From Echinarachnius parma (taxonomy: Eukaryota > Echinodermata > Echinoidea > Clypeasteroida > Echinarachniidae): a stretch of 64,000 nucleotides of DNA. The notes under the pieces were generated by a model. It was not told where the DNA came from. It searched no databases and saw only the letters and a list, made by a program, of their open reading frames with translations. A program made the translations under genes and the position numbers. Shown here one piece after another: positions 24,845-36,089 of this stretch. The stretch spans positions 29,972 through 93,971 of the forward strand of contig JBAMJV010001848.1 in the NCBI GenBank assembly GCA_037951105.1. The letters are read 5' to 3'. Each line of letters starts with the position of its first letter. Position 1 is the stretch's first letter.

Positions 24845-24906
24845 GGATTATTGAAATGGCAAGCTTTATTCATTGATTTCCTGCCCCTGGTGATTGAATA
24901 GGCCAC
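24845..24906 (-). pseudogene. Decayed copy D of the receptor exon
   Basis: An acceptor-like GCTATTCAG is followed by GTGGCCTATTCAATCACCA, which matches the first 20 or so bases of exon A with a few changes. Homology fades quickly after that. It sits about 198 bp from copy C, in register with the array. Confidence 0.6.
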
Positions 24907-25004
24907 CTGAATAGCATAGCAAATTAAAATACATACTACGTGATATTTTCTAAATGTTATTTACGTGTCTGTGAAGTTGTAAGATTGTTGAAATAGATTT
25001 GAAT

Positions 25005-25125
25005 GACTTTGAGAAGTGTTTCAATAATGGATCTTCTCGCTCTCCAGACATGCCTGACCTCAGTAGTCAGATGACATTGCACTAATGACAACTTCCATTC
25101 ACCGTATTTGCGGTATATATTACCG
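25005..25125 (-). pseudogene. Decayed copy E of the receptor exon
   Basis: The minus strand reads CAATGTCATCTGACTACTGA, which matches CAGTGTCAAGACTCAACGCC of exon A, and then GATCCATTATTGAAACACTT for GATCCATCGCTTACCAAAAC. The local reading TTEVR...RSIIETLL corresponds to NAEVR..PSLTKTLL. Its place, about 220 bp past copy D, supports the call. The 5' half is not recognisable. Confidence 0.5.
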
Positions 25126-25214
25126 CAATTAATATCACGACAATTAAACACGATATACATCTATTGTTTATTTAATGTATTGACTTCATGCATGATGTCT
25201 GCTATCATATGGTA

Positions 25215-25381
25215 ACCATATAACTTCTCACAATACTTTGCAACCGTTGTGAAGTGGGATGAGAAGTATATTGATGAGCGTCGCATCTGCTGGAATTTCT
25301 GAGTTGAGTTTTGGGACGACAAACTTGAAAGCCAACGCGACCTTGCAGCTAATGACGTCCTGATATAGACTATTATTAGAG
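25215..25381 (-). pseudogene. Decayed copy F of the receptor exon
   Basis: After TTGAAATCAAACAG the minus strand becomes recognisable at ALAFKFVVPKLNSEIPAD, then ATLINILLIPLHNG. This is clearly the LAFKFAVSRLNAEVRAD..LTKTLL of exon A, with an altered 5' part and lost 3' end. It is the outermost copy seen. Confidence 0.68.
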
Positions 25382-25496
25382 CTGTTTGATTTCAATAAAG
25401 ACATTACTTAGTAAGTAATTTAAGCCACTATATTCACTGGAGAGTACGTGCTACATAATCACATTCTAACGACCACTATTTGATGAGATCATCTAT

Positions 25497-25545
25497 ACGG
25501 TTTGTCCTTCAGTAAGACAATTAACAAATGGTGTCAATCTTTCAT
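25497..25545 (+). mobile_element. SINE core fragment
   Basis: CGGTTTGTCCTTCAGTAAGA followed by CAATTAACAAATGGTG matches the core of the SINE at 54601-54640 only. Confidence 0.5.
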
Positions 25546-25664
25546 CAGCCATGTAATAGTTCCATGCATGATGCAGATTTCATAACTGGTGAAGTTATCC
25601 AAGAATATAAACGTGGTTGACACTTCGTAGATTGAAAGAGAATTGAATATCATTATTCTTGTTG

Positions 25665-25970
25665 AAATAGGCGTACCCAGGAGATGTTCAAACACCCCCC
25701 TCCCCCAAAAAATCACTTTTAACCGGTCTCGGGTCCACTTTTACGGCTGTCGAGTCCACTTTTTATCTGTCTCGCCCATCATCACCAATGGTATCGGACC
25801 CCCACCCCCCGAGGACACAACTTAACCAGTAGTATCGGCCTCGATTCTTTTGGCGACGGAACCCGCCCTCCCCCCCGCTTACACGCATCTCAACCAGTAG
25901 TCTCGGCCTCGACAATTTTTGGAGACGGAATCACACCCCCTTGGAAAAATCCTCGGTATGCCTATTAAAG
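25665..25970 (-). mobile_element. Decayed copy of the CGTAGCCAGG element
   Basis: GGCGTACCCAGGAG at the left and AAAATCCTCGGTATGCC at the right resemble the two inverted ends. Between them AACCAGTAGTCTCGGCCTCG and a variant recur, together with CCCCC runs. A related inner piece with AATCAGTGGTCTCGGTCTTG lies near 11617-11690. Confidence 0.5.
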
Positions 25971-26223
25971 ACCCCAATGAGACATACCATGATTGCTCAG
26001 TATTCCGTGAAGGACATTCTGCCTAGTTCTTTGAATGTGGACATTATTGCAATTTAGGGTACGCGCCTCATTGTCTATATCGTTATCTTCCTTAGATGTG
26101 AAGCTGTTGCTGTCAGATAAAATCACTTTGGGTAGACAGTGCATGGCACATCCATGTGAATGAACATATTACGTCTGGTAGAACAGTAATGTCTTCAGCG
26201 GTCATTAACGGTTGATGCACAAC

Positions 26224-26258
26224 ATGATGATCATCATCATCACCGCCACCACCACCAG

Positions 26259-26290
<32 letters not shown>

Positions 26291-26297
26291 TCATTTG

Positions 26298-26364
<67 letters not shown>
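26224..26364. repeat. (ATC)n microsatellite, about 140 bp
   Basis: Almost continuous CAT/ATC triplets with a CACCGCCACC interruption near the left. Open frames of poly-Asp, poly-His and poly-Ile across it are artefacts of the repeat. Confidence 0.95.
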
Positions 26365-26760
26365 GCAAGTCACGTAACGTTGGTAGACGGTTTTCACCTA
26401 TTCCTTCTGCCATTCTCCGATTTAAATGTCTCAGACCACGCGTGAAGTATGCATGCTTACCAATCGTCACCCGATGCTGGTATTCTGTTGCTTATTTGCA
26501 AGTTCAAGGGTGCGGGTCGGAGTATTAGTGAAACGGATACGTTTGATATACTCTCTTAATTTCTAGGACTTAAATTTTAAGTCTTTCTTACGACTTAAAA
26601 TATTTTAAGTCCTAAAGACTTATTTCATTGGGCCTCCTGTACCCTTCGATTGAAATTTGGCTTCGCAATCTAAATCTAATGGGGACTTAAAACTTTAAGC
26701 CAATCAGACTACCCACAAATGACGTCATGCAATTCGCAAGAGTTGAAACCCGTTTTGACT

Positions 26761-26857
26761 GCCATTTTGGATTTCACGAAGCGACGTCGACGCGGCTTGA
26801 TGGAGGAATTTCTCGAACAAATCGATGACGATGGGAGTGTGACAAAGCTACTCAAAG
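26761..26857 (+). CDS. Possible promoter and first exon inside the 26.5-32.2 kb unit
   Basis: GCCATTTTGGATTT at 26761, the reverse complement of a YY1-type site (AAAATGGC), lies about 35 bp before ATG at 26800. The ATG opens MEEFLEQIDDDGSVTKLLK, and after CTCAAAG at 26857 comes a textbook donor GTAAGC. This looks like the start of a spliced gene in the transposon, but I could not find a convincing continuation. The short acidic N-terminus is not diagnostic. Confidence 0.4.
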
Positions 26858-28019
26858 GTAAGCATAATGTAATGTGAATGCAATAGGATGTGATAGATTA
26901 ATCTGGGAGTCAACAGCCGACGATAAATATGTAAATTTCATCGAAGTAGCCCTAACTGCGAACAACAGTCTGCATGCAATGCACCGGTACGTACGCGTAC
27001 CCTGGCCTGTGCTAGCCGCCGCTAGCTGCAGGCCGGAGTGCGGCGCGCTGCAGTCCGGCCTGCAGCGCTAACTGTTCATGTTTGTAAAATTGTAGACTTG
27101 CAATAACTACTCATCGAATTGCTAATATTTAACAATTTTTATCAAAAGATAAAAAGCACTGAAATTATTGAAATTTTACTCACATTGTCTAGAATATTCA
27201 GCAGATTTGGATGATGCATGTGCACACTTTGTCAGACTTAACTTGTTAAGACTTACCGTATGACTTTCCTTCAAATTGTTCAATTTCTCACGAAATGTAG
27301 CTGATATTACAGCAACATGATTGTGTGCCTGATAGTAGTTTGTGCAAATTCCAGGTTTTGAAATTACAAGGACTTGTTTTAGAATTAGGGGGAACTTTTG
27401 TGTTGTGTTTAGATTCACTGATAATATTAATAGTACTCTTATTTTGTTACAATAAAGCAGAAATGTGTAAATAAAAAAAATGGTCTTGATTTGGTTACAT
27501 AACTCCCATTAGTTTTTATGCGCCCGAATGGTCGTATTACATGTATGGCCAAGTCTCCTAACATGGATGAACGATAAGAGACCGATGTGAATGTTGGTCA
27601 TGGTGTCCAGCATTGCTAAATTCGGCGTGTGGTGGCTCTTGGTTGTCATCGATATGTTGGTGATGAGTTTGAGGAGGAGCTGGTGGCCTCACTTTCATAG
27701 AGCAGGAGCGCGAGCGGAGAAGATTGTGCATTCATCGTCCATCTCGCCGACCGTTGGCCATCGCCATCATGATATGGCTCAGTATTTAAAGGGTCCGTTT
27801 TCTTTGTTGGATAAGACTAGGTAGTAGGTGGTGCAACTCATGATACTAACAATAATCAACAGATATTTTTCTTCTTTTTTTGTTTGCATTCCCTTGTAAA
27901 TAATCATTAGATTATGAGCAAATATTTAGAATCGTAAACGTCTTCTATTGTACTTATTGAACCTGTCAGGCCTTCTCCATATGTATCGTGACAAGATTAC
28001 TTTTCGTTCTCACATTTTT

Positions 28020-28650
28020 ATTCATAGGAATTAGGATGCAGAGGGAGACGTGGCTGAGCCAGTCTGCGAAGCAACGCCGGGGAAGGTGCGTGAGATGTCT
28101 GTGGGAGCAGAGGGACTGCGGTTCCAGAGGGTGCCCTTGCTGCAGCTGGAGAGTTGGTGTGGTGGTCAACGATGTCCTCGGCAAGGTGGTCGTCATCGGA
28201 GTCAAGGTGGGGAGCATCGTAACTTCGTAAGCAGCAACATCCGTGGCAAGGTGAGGGGCTTCACGGAGGGAGGTGCATGCCGCTATCTGCGCTGTCTTCC
28301 TCGCCGAAATGGAGGTCAGCGACATCGAAGGGAAGGTGAGCATCATTGGGATGGACGTCAGCGACGTCGAAAGGAAGGAGAGCCTGTTAATCGCAAGCGA
28401 CGTCTGCCAGAGTTTTGTCGGAGAGTTGGTGAATGACAGCGTAGTCGACAGGTGGAGCCTGGTCATCGGAGGAGATCGTGGAGTCAACGATGGGCCGGAC
28501 GGAGATCGTCTGTTGAAGGTTGCAGATCGCGAGCACGTCGAAAGAGTGTACGCGAATGCCAGGTTGGATGTTTCAAGCGTTATCGTCGAGGAGCGACTTG
28601 ACATCGTCGGTGTTATCGGAACATGGACTCTTTGGTCAGTGTGCTGACGT
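28020..28650. other. GC-rich block with open frames on both strands and a 42-bp repeat
   Basis: In an otherwise AT-rich unit this block is GC-rich and open over 120-210 codons in several frames. On the plus strand 28273-28647 reads MEVSDIEGKVSIIG then MDVSDVERKESLLIA, and earlier VVVNDVLGKVVVIG, a roughly 14-residue repeat that reflects a 42-bp DNA repeat. On the minus strand one frame is open for 212 codons, Ser/Thr/Leu-rich. Another minus frame is acidic (DDVKSLLDD, FDVADVHPNDAHLPFDVADL) with only a few stops. I cannot decide which, if any, is coding. Confidence 0.4.
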
Positions 28651-30791
28651 TCAGTACGCTGGTTGAGCGGAACTTCAAAACGCGTAAGAAGCCGATTTTG
28701 AAGTAACTTTGAAAACTGTAATCTGCTTTGTTTTTGCAGAACTTATGTGCAGTGGAGAACAGTGTCTGTTTTTAGCCCAATTATGGATAGCGAACTGTGA
28801 CAAATCTTGAAGAACAGTGATTCCATAATTATAGTTTGAACATTACCAAGTGTGCAAATAACTATTATGTCAGGAAAAACTGATGTTGACTGTTGAGTCT
28901 TCTTAATAACATTTTGGACTGTCACAATCAGAGAACTTAAACTTTGGAAGACTATGGGTCTTTGAGACTTTGACATGATTTAAGAAGACTCGGATAAAAT
29001 AACAATTGTATCATGAACTCGCTATGAAAAAGGTTATTGTTATTTTCGTTGTTTTGTTTTTATGTTTACTGTGTATAATGTAACCTATTGTGATGTCAAT
29101 AGCATGATTGGCACGGTGAAGTTTGTGATTTATTCTTATGCATAATTGATGATGCGAAGTAATATTATTACAATGCTTACAAGGAAAAACTAGTTAGACA
29201 TGTGTTAGACTAGTTAGACAAGATTTTTGCAATCCATGAGTAATAATAATGAGTATAATAAATGTAATACAATATTAATATTCCCAGTAAGCCAGTTATA
29301 TCTATTTTTCTTTCTTTCTTATGTTTGTCTTTAATATCACTCTGCCTACGCCTTTTACAATGTAACCTTTACAGATTCTCCTGAGTAACTGTTACCAAGT
29401 ACCAACTATGGAATGTATAATTAAGACAATATCATTGCTGGTATTATACTGCCCCCTTTACTTTAAATATAACATTTTTTTTTTTTCCTAATTATTTTTT
29501 TTTCTTTTACATCTTCTCTCATATTATGGACCATACTGCTGATTATTTTCTAAAATTTTTCTTGTTACTCCAGTAAGAATTTACACTAAATTTGCAGTTT
29601 TGAACAATGAATTAAGAGTTTGATTTAAATGTGCAGTAATCATGTAATTTAATGTATAAAATCAGTATTTATGAAATGTAAATTTTTTAGTTATGCAAGG
29701 TGACCTCCAAAAACGGCACACAAGAGTTTTGCTATATTTATGTCACAAGAGTATTTCTTATCTAAAAATAAATGCTTTTTCAGAAAATGACACCCAAGAT
29801 CATCAATTTTGGTTGAGCAGTTTTGCTTCTACGCTTCTTTAGCAAAAGGAGTTAAACAAATTATAGTGTTTCATGTAAGTCACAAGCCGACCACAGAGTT
29901 TTGACGGCGTGCTTGGTGCTTACCTAGCTGTGAAAAAGTGTCCGTTCGGATTCAGTTGCCTTTGAATGAATACTGGTTTCCCAGCTGTATACATGTAGAA
30001 CAATTTGCAAAAGTGAGGTAATTTGGCTGAAGAAGTATCATAGCTACAAACTATTACTAATTCTTAGTATTCAGTATTAATTCCATCGTCAGATTTGTCT
30101 GGTTTGGTACTTTGGTTACTTATTCACTGAAGATTACTAATTTGTGTTAATAGAAACACCATGTAGTTCCATGCAAAACATGCAAGTATTACGGATTTCC
30201 AACAGAATCATTACTTATTTTTTCTTTTGTTAGCAGATATGTGTAAGCAAAACTATTTACAGCCATGGTCACAAATCCCTTTACGAACATTGTACGTACG
30301 ATTGATTTTGTATGGCTGCAATATGGTATAAAAGTTGTTCGTACAGCATTCGTAAGGGCATGTGTTACCAAGGCTTAACCAATATCTTTGTGTTTCACTT
30401 TCTTCAGCATAAAATACACTAGTTAACAGATAAGGCTAATAAGGAATTTCTGACATGCAGGAATTAAAAATCAACCGTGCTGCTTTTTTCTGGGCTAGGC
30501 CTATATAAACCTGGATTGCAATGAGTAATTTAACCCTATTAACTTTGATAACTTTATCCCATGAAGTTGTATATTTTATATTTTAATTTTCAGTTTTATT
30601 TATTTGTTTTATTTACGATAATTTGTCATTGTTACCTTAATTGATGTATGTATAAAATGAATTATAAGTTTGATACAAATGTGTAGTTATCATACCAAAT
30701 CGTATTTCTGATATTTATGAAAAAATTCTTATTTCTTTCGTCAAGTTTGATAGAACTTTACAATCAGGATGGAAGCACATCGTGTTTTATA

Positions 30792-31650
30792 CAGTCTGTA
30801 TAAAAAAAACATGGTACAGTCAGGAAAACAAATTATCTAGGTATGATCTTTGTTGAAAATGTATGTGTATTTGGTATCATATTAAAGCAGAATGATAGCT
30901 CTTTCTTTTGCTTTTTAAATCATATCATTTACTTTTGTAAATCAAGAGTTATGCTACGTTTAGTGAGGCAAGACAATATCCCATTTGTGCCACTTTACGT
31001 ATTCATCAAAGAAATTGTCATGAAAGTTTCAACGACAAAACAATTACTTTGTGAGGACAAAGATGGAAGAAATTACTGAAGCATCTTTTACTATGATATA
31101 TATTACTTAGTAGCACACGTACAAACACACACGAACACAAGCATACACGCGCACATACTTTAGTTTTGTACGTATGTCACACACTCACATTGGCTTGTGG
31201 GTGTATGTATGTTTGTGTATGTGTGTATGTGTGTACGCACAAACACACCATTCGTACACCACACACGCTCATTAGTGTATATATGTACGTGTGTGTTTGT
31301 GTTTGTGTATGTGTTACTAAGTATTATATATAATTCTGGAAGATGCTTTGGCGGATTTTGGTCAGTATTTTCCTCATAATTATCTATTTACAGCAATAAT
31401 ACTATTCCATTGTTTAAACCTTCATGACAATTTCGACGATAAATACAAAAAGTGGCACAAACGGGATTTTGCCTAATCGCTTAAAACGTGGCATAACTCT
31501 TGATTAACAAAAGCAATAAGTATGATTAAAATAGCAACATAAAGAGCATTACTTCGCTTTAATATGATATAAAATACTTATACTTACGAACAATTTTTAT
31601 ATTAAAAAATATATATTTTCTGACTGTACCATTCTTTTTGATACACACTG
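30792..31650. mobile_element. Mariner-type foldback element nested in the 26.5-32.2 kb unit
   Basis: CAGTCTGTATAAAAAAAAC at the left is answered by TTTTTGATACACACTG at the right, with TA on each side (30790-30791 and 31651-31652). The inverted similarity continues for about 260 bp, for example TTTGTGCCACTTTACGTATT against TACAAAAAGTGGCACAAAC. The centre, 31110-31320, is a CA/TG-rich self-complementary stretch. Confidence 0.75.
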
Positions 31651-32220
31651 TATACTCCGCTAAGTTCAGTTGCTACATTTGATTTATGTTTGCTTGTAGC
31701 AGTATATATAATTTGTCAAAGGAACTTTTTGTTCAATTGTATATATGTACAGGTCCAGGGTTTATATTGATTCTTTATATGTTTTGATTTATATTATTGT
31801 GAAATAAATGTACATTTCAATTTAGATGAAATAAACAAATTTACACCAACAGAAAAAGTGTATCAACTCGTTTTCTTTTAAGTGTTTTCTTTTAAATCCA
31901 TCATGGATTTATTTTGAAATAAATCCATCATGGATTTATTTTGAAATAAATCCAAGAAAGATTTAAAATCAAGACTTTAATATTTAAATCCATGATGGAC
32001 TTATTTTAGAAATAAATCTAAGAAGATTTAAAAAGTAGTCGTGAAAGATTTAAATTATAAATCCAATAGACTTAAAATTTAAGTCCTACATGGACTTAAA
32101 ATTTTAAGTCTTAGGATAGATTGATTTTAAGTCCTATGGTTTTGTCACTCTCCTGAGTCCACTTGGACTTAAACAAATAAATCCTTTGGACTTAAAAATA
32201 AGTCCTAGAAATTAAGAGAG

Positions 32221-32246
32221 CACTCACACCCTCACACAGTCACACA

Positions 32247-32307
<61 letters not shown>

Positions 32308-32340
32308 ACCAACACACACACACATACACAAACAAACAAC
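32221..32340. repeat. (CA)n microsatellite
   Basis: About 120 bp of mainly CA dinucleotides, starting directly at the right end of the 26.5-32.2 kb unit, so that element may have inserted next to or into a CA tract. Confidence 0.95.
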
Positions 32341-32344
32341 CAAA

Positions 32345-33039
32345 CACACTGCCATACAAATGTAGTGGGCAGATATTTTTGAGATTGAGCGGGTTAAATT
32401 AGAAATATAAATACAAGAAAAGATTAATAGATAGGTCATGTTGTGATAGGTGAAGCTTGGTCCAGGGTAGCTTGGAGGATAAAGAAATACATACAGGGTG
32501 ACATTGTGACCGATATAATAGGGAGATGAACTTAGGAATAAAGAAATTAAAATGATACAATTAATGGATGTTAGGTGATACATTATTTAGGTTTAAAATA
32601 TATAAAGTAGTAGTTAGAAGGGGAGCGTAGACATTGGAAGTATTAGGAGAAACTAGCTATATAATTATTAGTATAAGTGGCACCGGAATTTGGAACATGT
32701 TTTGGAAATGGAGTTAGGCAGGAAGGAAATGTTGTTAACTAGGTAATGTTTTGGGGTGGGAAAGTAAATAAGATATGGTAGAAGAAATCCCGGGGGCGAG
32801 GAGAGTGATATCCCAGGTAAGGCCTGGTTAACTACAAATTAGTAAGTTGTTTTAAAATAATGTAATGATTTGATTGGGCAGAGTAGATCATGATTATTTA
32901 TAGGATTAGGTTACGTTGGTGATTGGCTAGGGAATTAGGTGTGCCACTTAGTAATAGGGAGTAGCCAGGGAAACAGGGGGAAATGTAGTTGGTTGAGAAG
33001 GAAGGATAAAAGGGAGATGCAATTTTGGGGGAAATGGAG
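32345..33039. other. No recognised gene
   Basis: Purine-rich on the plus strand (many GGTA, GGGA words) up to the minisatellite at 33040. Might be part of an unassigned repeat; no ends are visible. Confidence 0.4.
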
Positions 33040-33195
33040 AAATATACTTGATTCAAGATGGAAAAATGTATTTGATTCACTATGGAGAAATTTACTTGAT
33101 TCAAGATGGAGAAATGTACTTGATTCACTATGGAGAAATTTACTTGATTCAAGATGGAAAATTGTATTTGATTTCAGATGGAGAAAAGTGATTTT
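33040..33195. repeat. Minisatellite with 30-bp unit (TTGATTCAAGATGGAGAAAT)
   Basis: About five units of TACTTGATTCAAGATGGAGA alternating with TTGATTCACTATGGAGAAAT follow each other, so the higher-order unit is about 60 bp. It keeps open frames on both strands, which explains protein-like repeats there; I see no gene. Confidence 0.8.
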
Positions 33196-33479
33196 TGATA
33201 CTCGAGTGGAGGAATAAAAGGACTCTGGTGACAGACTTGAATTTGGGAACAACTGTTAAAGTTGGCGAGATGAAATTGATCAGGATAATTTTATTTGGCT
33301 CCAGAAGAGAGACTTAATTTTCAGGAGAGGCGAATCGGAACAATGTATTATCCATGTAACGGCAATTATTAGTGCACCGCACCGTATTCCAAATCACCCC
33401 CTCCCTTACGAACTATAAGAGCGGAGTTGACTATCGACCGGAGTCTACCTCATGGGATTTAGAAGATTCCAGGAACCCA

Positions 33480-33613
33480 GGGATTGTGCAGCAGTTTCAC
33501 TGTGGCCCGGAACCCGTGGCGGCCCGCGAGCCTCCGGCTCTAACCCCAGGATCGTGCAGCAATTTTCACAGTGGCCCGAAACCCGTGGCGGTCCGCGCGA
33601 ACCTCCGGCTCTG
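33480..33613 (+). repeat. GC-rich direct repeat, two units of about 65 bp
   Basis: GGATTGTGCAGCAGTTTCAC..AACCCGTGGCGGCCCGCG..CCTCCGGCTCT is followed directly by GGATCGTGCAGCAATTTTCAC..AACCCGTGGCGGTCCGCG..CCTCCGGCTCT. It lies between AT-rich stretches. It might be the remnant of a mobile-element leader, but I cannot assign it. Confidence 0.7.
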
Positions 33614-33779
33614 GCATCGCGGCGAGGTCGCAGAGATGGTGACAGCGCGCAGAAGGGAACGACTAGAACCTAGACAATTAAAACCCCGGGGTAGACAATA
33701 ATACCAAAACGAACTTATGACCGGTCTGCGTGCATCCCTTTCTTCCTTTCATCTTTTTATTAATTCCCCTGCACCGTAA

Positions 33780-33965
33780 TTAAAGGGGTAGTTCAGTTTT
33801 GGTAGAGAGGGCGCTGCACAACACATTTTTTCGTGAGGTAATGTAAAACTGAGTGTCGAATTTGAAAGAACATGCAATTTTAATGGCAGAATACAATTTA
33901 TTTGGTCAAAATCGGATCAGAAATGGCTGAAATATAAATAATATACCGTATCTATCAGGCTAAAG
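33780..33965 (+). mobile_element. MITE family 3 (TTAA), left-end fragment
   Basis: TTAAAGGGGTAGTTCAGTTT and the following GAGGGCGCTGCAC, AATTTGAAAGA and AATGGCTGAAATATAAAT match the left third of the complete copy at 35562-36089. The right end is absent. Confidence 0.7.
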
Positions 33966-34320
33966 TTCATCTTGGACAAAGGCCACCTCATAAAATGATG
34001 CTTGCAATGTGAATTTAATAATCTTCCAATTTCTAAACAGCTGAATTAAAAAGCTTTTGTGGCCCCCTATCCACCCCCCCCCCCCCCCCCCCCTCCTCAG
34101 TCATAAAAATCCGGGCACACTGCTGGGTTTTCACTTCGCTCCCTAGCCAGAGTTGGTCAAAATTACGAATCATCCCCCCAATGGCGAGAAGAAATCGACA
34201 CCCTTGCCCTAGTCTATCACGTTTGTCCGTATACCGCGAGAAATGAGTGTCCGTGCCAAGCCAAAAGATGGCGCGCTTCACAAACACGAAGTTAGCCAGT
34301 TGGGTGAACAGGTACCTATA

Positions 34321-34851
34321 CAGGGTGGCCCAAAAAAAACGGAACGGGGCACTTCCCAAAATATAGTAACAAATGTATTATGTCCATCGGATAGAGCGTC
34401 TTTTCAAATGAACAACGATACCAAGAACAGTCAATTTGGTCGTGTAGTTTTTGTTTTAGGGCGCTGTGAGTGACACCATGTCAGGTTCTCTTTTTTGTAA
34501 ATTTGTATTGAGCCACCGCTTGATGAATTGCACGAACCGCCGTTCATATGCGTTGAGCATAGCGCACTGTTGTTAGTGTGCACTCAGCCGTGTGCCGAGA
34601 GAATGGGCAAGGTCGCTGAATGGTATTACGGGCAAGGAGTGCGGTTAAACTGGCATTGACTAGGTCGAAATCGACATAAATCGGCACCTGACATGGTCTT
34701 ACTCACTGCGTCCTTAAACAAAAACGACCTGACCAAAATTACTGTTCTTGGTATCGTTTTTCATTGGAAAGGACACCCTATCCGATGAACATAAACATTG
34801 TGGTATTATATTTTGGGAAGTGCCCCGTTCCGTTTTTTTGGGGCCACCCTG
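34321..34851. mobile_element. Mariner-type MITE, 531 bp
   Basis: CAGGGTGGCCCAAAAAAAAC and its inverted partner extend about 45 bp (through GGGGCACTTCCCAAAATATA) and more loosely for another 80 bp. TA flanks both sides (34319-34320, 34852-34853). The CAGGGTG start is typical of many mariner elements. The interior has only short open frames. Confidence 0.85.
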
Positions 34852-35561
34852 TATTGGGGCCATCTACAAAGTACGTACGCAATGGGTTTTTTTTCCGAAA
34901 TCGATGCTAAAATCGATAAGTAGTGTTTAGTAAAACACTCTATACTGATCCCATAATATGAATGCATAATAGACGTTAACAACCAAATCTGACACACACA
35001 CACACACACTGAAACACTGAAACACAAAATATACGCAAATAATTACACAAGCACATATCAAATACACAAACGCTCACATCAAGCTAAAAACAGTCAAGAT
35101 TTCCACCCAACCATTATATTTCGAAGCATGCACCAAGTCATGAAATATTATCAGACAATAAATTTTCAAACACAAAACCCATACACACATACAAAGACCC
35201 ACACGCAAACAAGCAAATAGATTGTTAAAAAAAATAAAATAAAAAACGAAGAATTGCATGGTTATGTTTTAATTGAAGCAGAAGACAAAAGTTAAGAAGT
35301 CGTAAGAATCTAGACACCCGAATAGGTTGAACACACAACCGTGCCTCCTAAACAGCATGCAATACTCGCTTCCTGCTAAAAGATAATTGATAACATACTG
35401 GAATATACTGAATACGTACATGAAGAATTTAAATACAAAGACAGATACGAATTGAGATAAGTGCGATTAAATGCAAATAACAAGAAAATGTTCATTAAGA
35501 AAAATAGTCATAATCGTTGATATACGATGAGAAAGGTATCATAAACCAAAATTAATGAGCG

Positions 35562-36089
35562 TTAAAGGGGTAGTTCCGTTTTGGTATAGAGGGCGCTGCA
35601 CGAAATTATTTGTTTGTGAGATAGTGAAAAACAGTGTAAAATTTGAAAGAGCATACAATTTTAATGACAGAATAAACTTTATTTGATACAAATTTGTTCA
35701 GAAACGGCTGAAATATAAATAAATATATAAGATCAGAGTGGGGCCCACATTTTTCCATGATTTTCAAAACAAATACAAAAAATGCTTACACTTTTTCAAA
35801 AATGTTCAAAAGAGGGTTTTTAAATAGTTGATGATCTCTCTGTTTAATAATTATTTCAACAAAACATCACATGCATACTTTTGTATGAAGAATGGTTGAA
35901 ACCAATGCTTTTTAGAAAGCGCCCTCTAGTGATTTAATGGCTCTTTTTGAACGATAACAGGCTTTTTGCTTAGTCGTTTGTACTTTTATATACCTTTCGA
36001 GCACGGTGGAGTTAGATTAGTTTGTAATGTTATTGTGCAGGTATTGGTTACTAAAGCTCAGCCTTACCAAAACTGTACTACCCCTTTAA
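35562..36089 (+). mobile_element. MITE family 3, complete copy
   Basis: TTAAAGGGGTAGTTCCGTTT at the left and AAACTGTACTACCCCTTTAA at the right are inverted repeats, with TTAA at each edge. The interior is AT-rich and non-coding, and includes a GCGCCCTCTAGTG segment near the right. Confidence 0.8.

Larger units (their letters stand above)
26551..32220. mobile_element. 5.67-kb unit with 30-bp terminal inverted repeats (putative DNA transposon, superfamily not determined)
   Basis: CTCTCTTAATTTCTAGGACT starts the unit at 26551, and the reverse complement of the right end, from 32220, gives the same 22 bases and then a two-base difference in the next eight. Both ends carry many subterminal GGACTTAAA/TTTAAGTCC motifs, often in palindromic pairs. 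Near the left end is a promoter-like stretch and a possible first exon (26800-26857), then a GC-rich block and long AT-rich stretches. No transposase signature was recognised, and no clear target duplication is visible (left flank GATATA, right flank CACTCA). It could be a decayed autonomous element or a large non-autonomous one. Confidence 0.65.

Noticed and set aside
26113-26528. Poly-Asp, poly-Ile and poly-His frames
   Set aside because: All are translations of the ATC microsatellite in different frames.
32898-33252. Repeated protein motifs (HLESSKFLHSES)
   Set aside because: They mirror the 30-bp minisatellite and occur on both strands.
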